Of a stretch of DNA of 5,451 nucleotides, positions 1 through 5,176 are shown in pieces. A program made the position numbers and the translations under genes. Source of the DNA: Anaerolineae bacterium (GTDB lineage Bacteria; Chloroflexota; Anaerolineae; 4572-78; J111). The stretch spans positions 1-5,451 of the forward strand of contig JAGRBY010000503.1 of the NCBI GenBank assembly GCA_020433835.1, in the 5' to 3' direction. The notes below the pieces were generated by a model. That model worked only from the letters and a program-made list of their open reading frames with translations. It did no database searches and was not told the DNA's origin. How positions within the stretch are numbered: position 1 is the stretch's first letter; every line of letters starts with the position of its first letter.

Positions 1-2
1 CT

Positions 3-80
3 ACAGACGTCTCGTACAATTTGATTGCTTTTACAAAACTCGTGAAATTATCGGTTGTGCGCAACCCCCAAGAGCCTTGA
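3..80 (+). CDS. possible C-terminal tail of an upstream gene (partial)
   Basis: A reading frame open from the window edge ends in TGA 33 bases before the coupling ATPase start. It would encode about 25 residues ending VVRNPQEP. The composition (DVSYNLIAFTKLVKLS) is protein-like and the position suits an upstream gene of the same operon. However, a second frame (2-103) is also open from the edge, and the stretch is too short to test coding statistics. No family can be assigned. It is kept only as a possible partial gene. Confidence 0.22.
   Translation, partial: TDVSYNLIAFTKLVKLSVVRNPQEP
53..66 (+). other. small hairpin with TGCG loop
   Basis: GGTTG-TGCG-CAACC forms a perfect 5-bp stem around a tetraloop of the stable UNCG type. 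It lies about 50 bases before the coupling ATPase start. No T-run follows, so it is not a standard intrinsic terminator. It could be an mRNA structure or part of the upstream gene's coding end. It is short enough to occur by chance. Confidence 0.25.
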
Positions 81-113
81 TCTCTATATTTATCCACATT
101 TAACCACCCCGGA

Positions 114-1649
114 ATGTACGACCTTCAACGACGCAAGCCCCGAATTTTTCACCTCGATGAAGTGCTTTATAATTTCTATCCGGCCAAGCCTGGCAGCAAG
201 CCGTCAGAAAAGAATGACTGGACTTTGCGCGATGCTGTTCGCGGTGTTCAGATCTTCGGGGGTATAGGGTCTGGCAAGTCATCAGGGTCGGGCTATGCCC
301 TGGCCATGACATATCTTAAGAATGGATTCGGCGGTCTTGTTTTAACCGGCAAGGTGGACGAAACACCGGTCTGGCTGGACTATGCAAGGAAAGCCGGGCG
401 ATTGGAAGACGTTGTGATTTTCGGGCCGTATACCGATCAATATTTTGAGAAGTATCCGGAACTCCGCCGGAGACATTCAAGCGAATTCAGGTTTGATCCG
501 CTTGAATATGAGAGAACCCGGGAAGGGCGCGGAGCTGGGGAGACGCGCAATATTGTAGATCTCTTTTCTTCCCTGGCCAAAATGGGCGGACGCGCGACCG
601 GTGAAGTTGATGATAAGAATTCAGGCTTTTGGGAACGAGCTATGCGCCGATGCATCCAGGCGGCGGTTAATCTTCTTATTTTAGCAGGCAAACCCGTCAC
701 AGTTAATCAAATTGCCTATGTGATCCGTCATACACCCCTCACGGGAAATCCTTTAGAGCGGTTTGATAATGCCAAGGAAACGGAGTGGTACGCCTGGGGC
801 CAAAAAAGCAAAACCATAGCCTACATTGCTGAAGCTTTGAAAAATGTAGCGCATAGCGGCGATCCGTCCCAGGCCCAGACGTTTGATGTGGTGAAGCATT
901 ATTTCTTGCTTGAATTTCAAGCCCTGGCTCCGGAGACGCGTAGCTCGATCCTTGAGCATTTCTATTCACTGGCCGATCCGTTCCGGACCGGATTGCTGGC
1001 AAAATATTTCTCCGGAAGTACGGATGATCCTGTGATGCCTGAGCGCACTTTCGAGGGTAAAATCATAATCCTTGATTTCCCGGTAAAGGAATATCTCGAA
1101 GTCGGGGTTTATGCGCAGGCGATTTATAAGAAACTGTGGCAGCAAGCCGCTGAGCGCCGCGCTGTCGATCAATACTCCCGGCCTGTGTTCTTATGGGTCG
1201 ATGAAGCGCAGTATTTCATCAATCATGAAGATGTGATGTTTCAGACAACGGCTCGCAGTGCGAGAGCCTGCACGGTTTTGATCTCGCAAAACATCTCAAA
1301 TTACTATGCCAATATCAGCGGTGCAAAATCCAAGGAGCTGGTGAACTCCTTGCTTGGCAACCTGGCAACAAAGATTTTTCACAACAATAGCGATTACGTT
1401 ACAAACGAGTGGGCGGCAAACAGCATCGGTAAAGCTTATAGGGAAAAGGAAACGGCCACGGATGATGACCGGATCTCCTGGACCTCGGAATATCAGTATC
1501 AATACCTGCCACGAAAATTCCTATTCCAAAGAACGGGAGGGCCGCTCAATCATAATATTGTCGATGGTGTTGTTATGGTCGCGGGTAAGAAGTTCAGCAA
1601 CGGTAAGAACTACCTGGTTGCCAAATTTAGTCAGGAACCGGAGCAGTGA
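114..1649 (+). CDS. VirD4/TraG-family type IV coupling ATPase without N-terminal membrane helices
   Basis: This 511-residue P-loop ATPase most likely acts as the coupling protein of a conjugative or type IV secretion-like system, where such proteins bring substrate to the channel. Walker A is at residues 49-56 (GGIGSGKS), early in the chain. Walker B is at about 357-366 (PVFLWVDEAQ), with the conserved acidic pair D363-E364. The segment RSARACTVLISQN at about 381-393 matches the sensor/glutamine motif after Walker B in TraG/TraD/VirD4 proteins. The region between (about 130-350) would hold the all-alpha domain. Classical VirD4/TraG proteins begin with one or two transmembrane helices; this one starts with charged, soluble sequence (MYDLQRRKPR). 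ATG at 114 is the only ATG, GTG or TTG after the in-frame stop at 78-80, so the short N-terminus is not a start-choice error within this sequence. No Shine-Dalgarno is visible. A membrane protein gene follows on the same strand. An HerA/FtsK-like pump is a less likely alternative. Confidence 0.85.
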   Translation: MYDLQRRKPRIFHLDEVLYNFYPAKPGSKPSEKNDWTLRDAVRGVQIFGGIGSGKSSGSGYALAMTYLKNGFGGLVLTGKVDETPVWLDYARKAGRLEDVVIFGPYTDQYFEKYPELRRRHSSEFRFDPLEYERTREGRGAGETRNIVDLFSSLAKMGGRATGEVDDKNSGFWERAMRRCIQAAVNLLILAGKPVTVNQIAYVIRHTPLTGNPLERFDNAKETEWYAWGQKSKTIAYIAEALKNVAHSGDPSQAQTFDVVKHYFLLEFQALAPETRSSILEHFYSLADPFRTGLLAKYFSGSTDDPVMPERTFEGKIIILDFPVKEYLEVGVYAQAIYKKLWQQAAERRAVDQYSRPVFLWVDEAQYFINHEDVMFQTTARSARACTVLISQNISNYYANISGAKSKELVNSLLGNLATKIFHNNSDYVTNEWAANSIGKAYREKETATDDDRISWTSEYQYQYLPRKFLFQRTGGPLNHNIVDGVVMVAGKKFSNGKNYLVAKFSQEPEQ

Positions 1650-1658
1650 GAACTAAGT

Positions 1659-1670
1659 CCGGAAATCCGG
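1659..1670 (+). other. CCGG hairpin in the intergenic gap
   Basis: CCGG-AAAT-CCGG lies 10 bases after the ATPase stop codon and gives a 4-bp GC-only stem. The sequence after it is A-rich and has no T-run, so it is at best a weak 3'-end or processing structure. The remainder of the 108-base gap contains an AT-rich inverted repeat, ACTTTAA at 1675-1681 and TTAAAGT at 1701-1707, whose significance is doubtful in such AT-rich sequence. Confidence 0.25.
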
Positions 1671-1757
1671 CAAAACTTTAACATAATGATAAATGACCTT
1701 TTAAAGTCTATTCCGTCTCAGTTCGAAAATAACCATTTTTAATTAAATCCAGGCGCT

Positions 1758-2522
1758 ATGTCTTATCCATATCTACCGCCGGAGGATGAGAAAAAGAAAC
1801 GGCTGAGGGAACGCGAAAGCGGGGCTTATTTTCCCGGCACGAAGAACAAAACCCTTCAGGATATTGAGTTGATCGGGCATGGAATCGCTCTGCCGGTCAG
1901 AATGGCTTTAAGAAAAAACGTGGGTACTCAAACCTATAATTGGTGGATCGTGCTTGTCGGGTTTTTATGGATGAGAATATGGGTCATGCTCAGTCTTGCG
2001 TTTGCAGGTAATGGGTATGCCTGGCCTTTTATTAATCCCAAGATCATGGAACCTCTTGAAGCCATGCTTCTGAACGGATTGAGTTATGTGTTTCTGTTGA
2101 ACAGCATCTATCTTTCTTTACGTACAGAGCGCGGTTATCTCAAAACAGATGTTCCCAAAGAAGAAAGGATCAATACAAAGAGCTGGGGTCAAAGCCGGTT
2201 CTTCCTGCCGAATGAAGAAGGCACAGAGAGATCCAATATGCCGGAGATCTATGAGGATCTGGCCAGGAAAGAATGGTTCCATGAAGCCGTAAAGGAGCCG
2301 TTACTGGTTTTAATTCCGGGATTGGTTTTTGTTTTTTTTACGTACATGAAGGTCTGGGGCTGGTTCCTGGTTATAGGGGCTGTGATCTTTTTCCTGGAAG
2401 AGGCCAACCGTCACAGAGCGAAGGGTACGCGCTTTAAGAGCGGCGAGGCTGCGAAACAAAAGGCCGCAAAAACAAGGAAAGATCGTGAACGATTCAGGGG
2501 CGAAGATGATCACTATGATTGA
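1758..2522 (+). CDS. four-helix integral membrane protein, possible partner of the coupling ATPase
   Basis: I do not recognise the family. The 254-residue product has a charged N-terminus (residues 1-60, rich in K, R and E). Hydrophobic segments follow at about 61-83 (WWIVLVGFLWMRIWVMLSLAF), about 103-121, about 181-196 (PLLVLIPGLVFVFFTY) and about 199-214 (WGWFLVIGAVIFFL). The C-terminus (215-254) is highly basic then acidic (RHRAKGTRFKSGEAAKQKAAKTRKDRERF). Four helices with both charged ends on the same side fits an inner-membrane protein with cytosolic tails. It follows the ATPase gene on the same strand after 108 bases, so the two may be co-transcribed. The ATPase lacks its own membrane helices, so this protein could anchor it; that is inference. 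ATG 1758 follows an in-frame stop at 1740-1742, with only a weak AGG upstream. A run of eight T lies within the third helix (2332-2339). Confidence 0.75.
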   Translation: MSYPYLPPEDEKKKRLRERESGAYFPGTKNKTLQDIELIGHGIALPVRMALRKNVGTQTYNWWIVLVGFLWMRIWVMLSLAFAGNGYAWPFINPKIMEPLEAMLLNGLSYVFLLNSIYLSLRTERGYLKTDVPKEERINTKSWGQSRFFLPNEEGTERSNMPEIYEDLARKEWFHEAVKEPLLVLIPGLVFVFFTYMKVWGWFLVIGAVIFFLEEANRHRAKGTRFKSGEAAKQKAAKTRKDRERFRGEDDHYD

Positions 2523-2534
2523 AGCTAGATATGT

Positions 2535-2918
2535 CTATTGGTTCGGGACGATTTCGTCCTGATTATAGGGACGTGCGTGTAAGTGTTCAGGTCTTTGTTC
2601 ATTAAGATCAAGTTTGTCCTGAGCTGGCCAGTCTTCCAGAGGTAGTATGTTGGCTAAGTCTTCCGGTGATTGTTTGGTTTTTTTAACGATGTTGCCGTGT
2701 TCGTCAAAGCTTTTTGTTAGCCTGTTAATGCTCATATACATCAATCCGAGACATGCGCCTAGGGTAACATAGCTTTCTAAGAATGTGATGTCTTTGCCCT
2801 GGGTGGTTTTAAGATATATTTGAATTAGCCTTTGAGTAAGACAAGCAGTGCTGCCGATCAATGCTATTAAGCCTTCATTTCGATCATTGTTGAAGATTTT
2901 GTTCAGGTTTATTGACAT
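2535..2918 (-). CDS. small two-helix membrane protein of unknown function
   Basis: This 127-residue protein is not recognised. Two moderately hydrophobic segments lie at about 16-36 (GLIALIGSTACLTQRLIQIYL) and about 44-65 (ITFLESYVTLGACLGLMYMSI). A hydrophilic tail rich in D, E, K and P follows (about 68-127). This small two-helix hairpin plus polar tail resembles phage holin-like or membrane-accessory proteins, but no motif decides it. ATG at 2916-2918 is the only ATG, GTG or TTG after the in-frame stop at 2958-2960. No Shine-Dalgarno is visible. It converges with the upstream membrane protein gene and diverges from the FISUMP-like gene. I treat it as real because it is long, has no convincing competing frame, and its composition is protein-like. 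Confidence 0.6.
   Translation of the reverse strand: MSINLNKIFNNDRNEGLIALIGSTACLTQRLIQIYLKTTQGKDITFLESYVTLGACLGLMYMSINRLTKSFDEHGNIVKKTKQSPEDLANILPLEDWPAQDKLDLNEQRPEHLHARPYNQDEIVPNQ
2543..2562. terminator. candidate hairpin between convergent genes
   Basis: TCGGGACG-ATTT-CGTCCTGA can form an 8-bp stem containing one G-U pair. It begins 20 bases after the stop codon of the plus-strand membrane protein and overlaps the last codons of the minus-strand gene. The position suits a terminator for the plus-strand transcript, but the following TTATAGGG is a poor T-tract. It may stop or stabilise the transcript only weakly. Confidence 0.35.
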
Positions 2919-2924
2919 TGAGGG

Positions 2925-2953
2925 AGAGTAGCAAAGAGCGCAGCTTATGTCAA
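2925..2953 (-). promoter_or_regulatory. candidate promoter for the small membrane protein gene
   Basis: On the minus strand a perfect TTGACA (2948-2953) is followed after 17 bases by TACTCT (2925-2930), which keeps the TA and final T of the -10 consensus. Transcription would start at or within a base or two of the ATG at 2918, giving a nearly leaderless message. That agrees with the lack of a ribosome binding site. The -10 element is weak, so this is tentative. The promoter of the divergent FISUMP-like gene must share the same 63-base gap. Confidence 0.3.
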
Positions 2954-2981
2954 CAATTTATAACTTGTAAAACAGAATTCA

Positions 2982-4370
2982 GTGAGAGCAGGTCGTCCAT
3001 TATATATACTTCTTGCAGCCATTGTAATTCTCGTACTCTTGACGTCGAGAAGGAGCGGCTCTCAGGATGATGCTTCCGGAAAAGAAGACCGTACACAAAG
3101 TGTACAACGGACTGAGAAGGTGGAGCCGCCACCGCCACCTCCTCCTCCTCCTCCTCCTCCCACGGCAGAAGAATTGTTTCGTATAGAAAGTGCTAAAAAG
3201 CCTTATTTGAATTATGCCAGTGAGGTTTTAGGAGGAAAGTCTGTGCGGGTTTTGACGATCAATAACCCGAATAAGTATTCGGATTATGTGAGATGGACGG
3301 CCACTGATTTGAAGATCCCTCGCGGTGCTAATTCCCGTCGTTATAACAACAATACATCGTGGTTTGGCTCCAAGGACAGGCTCTACACCTGGGACGAAGC
3401 CATGAAAACGTGTTATTCCTTAGGTAACGGTTGGGAACTGCCAAGTAGCTCAGACTGGCGCAATCTGTTTGAGGATATAATCGGCAAAACCGACGGCCCC
3501 CAAGGTTTTGATCCTACTCTAGTTTACGGTGCCTTTGTCACAGGTGGCCACAGCGGTTTCAATATTACTTTAGGGGGTTATGGAGAAATCAATGGTGATG
3601 GGATCTCAGAGTTTAGTGGCGTGAAATCAGAAAGCCGATACTGGACATCATCATTAGATAATAGGTATGCCAATCAACCTCGTTATTATGAATTCGATAA
3701 TGAGAACATCGCCGTAACCAGATACAGAACCGGTGAATATAATTATCTCTTTAATTGTCGCTGTATCAATAAGGGCAGTGCACAATCCGGGCCGGAGTAT
3801 TTTAAAAAGCAGATTGCACAGTACGATGCAGAGATCTTTCAATCTGTTGGTTTGATTTGGACCACGACCAATCTTAATGTTTCGGTGGAAGACTCTAGGT
3901 GTTATGATAATGATCCTGATAATTGTTTAAAATATGGACGCTTATATACCTGGGAAGCTGCAAAAAAGGCTTGTGCTACTTTAGGGCAAGGATGGAGATT
4001 GCCCACTGACGACGAATGGAGATCTCTCGCTTTACATCATGGAGGGTACTACCAATTAAGTGGACCTGTTGAAGAGAGAAAAGAATTTGGTACAGATTTA
4101 GAGTATGCCTTTAATACTTTAACGACTGGCCTTTTCTCTGCACGGTTTGGAGGTTTTTGCATGGGAGGTAGTAACAGGTGGAATATAGATTTTTTCTATT
4201 ATCTGGACCAGGTTGGATGGTATTGGAGCGCAACTGAGGCTGATACCAAGAATGCCTGGAAATATGGATTTAGTATTAGTGAACAGGACGCTATAACACA
4301 TGTTATTAAGAGGTCTTCTGTAGCTAAGCGCGTATTAATGTCTTGTCGTTGTGTTCATGATGCTGATTAA
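2982..4370 (+). CDS. membrane-anchored protein with polyproline stalk and two FISUMP-like domains
   Basis: This 462-residue product starts with a short basic head and one hydrophobic helix (about 7-20, LYILLAAIVILVLL). There is no lipobox cysteine, so it is probably a signal anchor. Twelve consecutive prolines (49-60) form a stiff linker. Two related domains follow at about 91-262 and about 285-461. Each has the pattern W-T..DL/NL, RLYTW-x-A, C-x-x-LG-x-GW-x-LP-x-x-x-x-W, a Tyr/Trp-W-S/T-S/A segment, and a terminal CRC motif (259-261 and 455-457). This matches the Fibrobacter succinogenes major paralogous (FISUMP) domain, related to the DUF1566 / C-type-lectin-like fold found in surface proteins. 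Their binding partners are mostly unknown. Multiple cysteines suggest disulfides and hence an extracytoplasmic location. The start is GTG 2982, the only usual start codon after the in-frame stop at 2961-2963; no Shine-Dalgarno is seen. Its ligand, and any tie to the secretion genes, are inference. Confidence 0.8.
   Translation: MRAGRPLYILLAAIVILVLLTSRRSGSQDDASGKEDRTQSVQRTEKVEPPPPPPPPPPPPTAEELFRIESAKKPYLNYASEVLGGKSVRVLTINNPNKYSDYVRWTATDLKIPRGANSRRYNNNTSWFGSKDRLYTWDEAMKTCYSLGNGWELPSSSDWRNLFEDIIGKTDGPQGFDPTLVYGAFVTGGHSGFNITLGGYGEINGDGISEFSGVKSESRYWTSSLDNRYANQPRYYEFDNENIAVTRYRTGEYNYLFNCRCINKGSAQSGPEYFKKQIAQYDAEIFQSVGLIWTTTNLNVSVEDSRCYDNDPDNCLKYGRLYTWEAAKKACATLGQGWRLPTDDEWRSLALHHGGYYQLSGPVEERKEFGTDLEYAFNTLTTGLFSARFGGFCMGGSNRWNIDFFYYLDQVGWYWSATEADTKNAWKYGFSISEQDAITHVIKRSSVAKRVLMSCRCVHDAD
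3126..3161 (+). repeat. proline-codon microsatellite (CCT)7 within 12 proline codons
   Basis: Twelve proline codons in a row encode residues 49-60 of the FISUMP-like protein. Seven of them are identical CCT triplets (3138-3158), flanked by CCG/CCA codons and one CCC. A triplet repeat can expand or shrink without changing the reading frame, so it would vary only the linker length. Polyproline runs stall ribosomes and normally require EF-P for efficient translation. Confidence 0.9.
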
Positions 4371-4401
4371 AGATATTTAGACGGCAAGACACCTTTTGCT
4401 C

Positions 4402-4737
4402 TCAGAACCCGAATACCAGGCCAAGCGTGTTCTGAATAGCTTCAAGATAACCGGTTTCTAAAATGCCCTGCCGGTCGTCAATCCGGGAAATATCAACCGC
4501 CCGGATTTGTTTCATATTGATATGACGGTTTTTGTCCAGCCCGTTGGCTTTTGAAGGACGTAGGTTTACAGCAAACGGCCAGTCTTTGTGACCGGGTAGG
4601 ACCGGAGCCACAAGTATCGTTCGGCTATGCCTGTTCATCAGGTCGCACTGGACAATGATACACGGGCGTTTTTTCCGAGTTTCCGCGCCCCTGGTCGGGT
4701 TCAGATCAATCCACCAGATTTCAAGCTGGCGGTACAT
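4402..4737 (-). CDS. MazF/PemK-family type II toxin (endoribonuclease)
   Basis: This 111-residue protein fits the MazF/PemK/CcdB-fold toxin family, whose studied members cut mRNA at short specific sites. Visible family hallmarks are the N-terminal GEIW-like strand (LEIWWIDLNPTRGAE, residues 5-19), the RP motif after the first loop (KKRPCIIVQ, 22-30, with R24 at the catalytic Arg position), the PFAVNL strand (54-59), and GLDKNRHINMKQIRAVDISRI (66-86), equal to the family's conserved QIR-D-x-R block. At the strand end where many MazF proteins have P-x-T, this one has PVLPG (45-49), so the usual Thr is absent. I chose ATG at 4737, whose A overlaps the antitoxin stop (TGATG), over the TTG one codon earlier (4740). 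This overlap indicates translational coupling with the antitoxin. The gene converges with the FISUMP-like gene, 31 bases away, with no clear terminator between. Confidence 0.88.
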   Translation of the reverse strand: MYRQLEIWWIDLNPTRGAETRKKRPCIIVQCDLMNRHSRTILVAPVLPGHKDWPFAVNLRPSKANGLDKNRHINMKQIRAVDISRIDDRQGILETGYLEAIQNTLGLVFGF

Positions 4738-4958
4738 CAAATACCATCAACAAGGGTTTCTTCCCAAGCCGCCAGTTCCTCCAGGTATTCCGGATCTCCG
4801 GCCTCTTCCTGGTTGGCTCTGAGAATATCTTGTTCAAGTACATGACGTTTTTCTTTTTTCAAAAGCGCATTAATATAGGCGCTTCTGTTACCCTTGGCAG
4901 TCGAAATCAGGAAACTATACGCTTCCGGATCAAGTGTGATCGTTGCACGGTGAGACAT
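4737..4958 (-). CDS. MazE-like ribbon-helix-helix antitoxin
   Basis: This 73-residue protein lies directly upstream of, and overlaps, the MazF-like toxin. Residues 3-35 (RATITLDPEAYSFL, then NRSAYINALL) look like a ribbon-helix-helix DNA-binding domain: a short beta strand followed by two helices. The acidic C-terminal half (about 40-73, rich in E, D and A) fits the flexible tail that wraps and neutralises the toxin. Gene order antitoxin then toxin, the size, and the overlap are all typical of type II modules. ATG 4958 is supported by AAGGAG at 4967-4972 with an 8-base spacer, the clearest ribosome binding site in the window. The operon is probably repressed by the antitoxin or toxin-antitoxin complex binding the GTAT(C/G)ATAC boxes just upstream. 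Confidence 0.85.
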   Translation of the reverse strand: MSHRATITLDPEAYSFLISTAKGNRSAYINALLKKEKRHVLEQDILRANQEEAGDPEYLEELAAWEETLVDGI

Positions 4959-5007
4959 GTATCATACTCCTTATACTACTATCCTATCATACCGGACAGT
5001 ATGATAC
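4959..5007. promoter_or_regulatory. three-box operator of the toxin-antitoxin operon
   Basis: Three near-identical 9-base boxes lie upstream of the antitoxin: GTATCATAC (4959-4967), CTATCATAC (4984-4992) and GTATGATAC (4999-5007). The form GTAT(C/G)ATAC is itself palindromic around its central base. Boxes two and three also form a perfect 8-bp inverted repeat with a 6-base spacer (CGGACA). Short repeated palindromes next to an antitoxin gene are typical targets of ribbon-helix-helix autorepressors, so this is the likely operator. A TTGACT at 5033-5038 (minus strand) could be the -35 element, but no good -10 is found 16-19 bases from it. Confidence 0.65.
4967..4972 (-). promoter_or_regulatory. 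Shine-Dalgarno site of the antitoxin gene
   Basis: AAGGAG on the minus strand lies 8 bases before ATG 4958. It fixes the antitoxin start and is the only strong site of this kind in the window. One base overlaps the adjacent operator-like box at 4959-4967. Confidence 0.75.
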
Positions 5008-5040
5008 AAGTATTTTTGTATCCAACAGCAACAGTCAAGG

Positions 5041-5057
5041 GTGATATCACATGTGAT
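5041..5057. promoter_or_regulatory. overlapping palindromes GTGATATCAC / ATCACATGTGAT
   Basis: GTGATATCAC (5041-5050) is a perfect 10-base palindrome. ATCACATGTGAT (5046-5057) is a perfect 12-base palindrome that shares five bases with it. Together they give three alternating GTGAT half-sites in 17 bases. The position in the divergent toxin-antitoxin / KilA-N gap, next to the possible -35 at 5033-5038, suggests a repressor binding site. It does not match the spacing of a CRP site. The regulator is unknown. Confidence 0.45.
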
Positions 5058-5113
5058 TTTCCGGTCTATTTCCTTACTTTGCGGGTCATTTGCCGTGAAT
5101 ACGGTTGCAAGTA

Positions 5114-5157
5114 GCTGATTTTCAGCCGATGTGTAAATCTGCACATCGGGGATTTTT
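5114..5157 (+). promoter_or_regulatory. paired hairpins ahead of the KilA-N gene, terminator-like
   Basis: A first hairpin GCTGA-TTT-TCAGC (5114-5126) touches a second, CCGATGTG-N8-CACATCGG (5126-5133 with 5142-5149). The second is followed by GGATTTTTA, so on the plus strand it has the shape of an intrinsic terminator. No plus-strand gene ends here: the nearest upstream genes run on the minus strand. It could instead end read-through, act as an attenuator for the KilA-N gene, or be an operator with 8-bp arms. Confidence 0.5.
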
Positions 5158-5162
5158 ATAAT
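5157..5162 (+). promoter_or_regulatory. possible -10 element of the KilA-N gene
   Basis: TATAAT matches the -10 consensus perfectly and lies 14 bases before ATG 5177. No recognisable -35 lies 16-18 bases upstream; that space is occupied by the hairpin at 5126-5149. If used, it would give a leader of only several bases, in line with the missing Shine-Dalgarno. The AT-rich context makes chance occurrence likely. Confidence 0.25.
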
Positions 5163-5176
5163 ATTTATTCCTGTCA

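Noticed and set aside
1354..1656. 100-codon plus-strand frame inside the coupling ATPase gene
   Set aside because: It is an alternate frame of a well-supported gene; the ATPase frame keeps its motifs and its C-terminus, while this frame shows none.
2912..2964. Plus-strand promoter for the FISUMP-like gene (TTGACA at 2912-2917, TATAAC at 2959-2964)
   Set aside because: Each hexamer alone looks good, but they are about 41 bases apart and neither has a partner at the proper spacing.
2982..4370. Template/variable repeat pair of a diversity-generating retroelement
   Set aside because: The two domain copies differ throughout and not mainly at adenines, and no reverse transcriptase is present, so no retroelement can be annotated here.
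4371..4401. Terminator between the convergent FISUMP-like and toxin genes
   Set aside because: The only pairing (GCAA with TTGC around GACACCTT) is four base pairs and has no T-tract in either direction.
4830..5114. 94-codon plus-strand frame
   Set aside because: It is antisense to the antitoxin gene and its operator; the FFFFQK-type composition arises from the complement of the lysine codons of the antitoxin.
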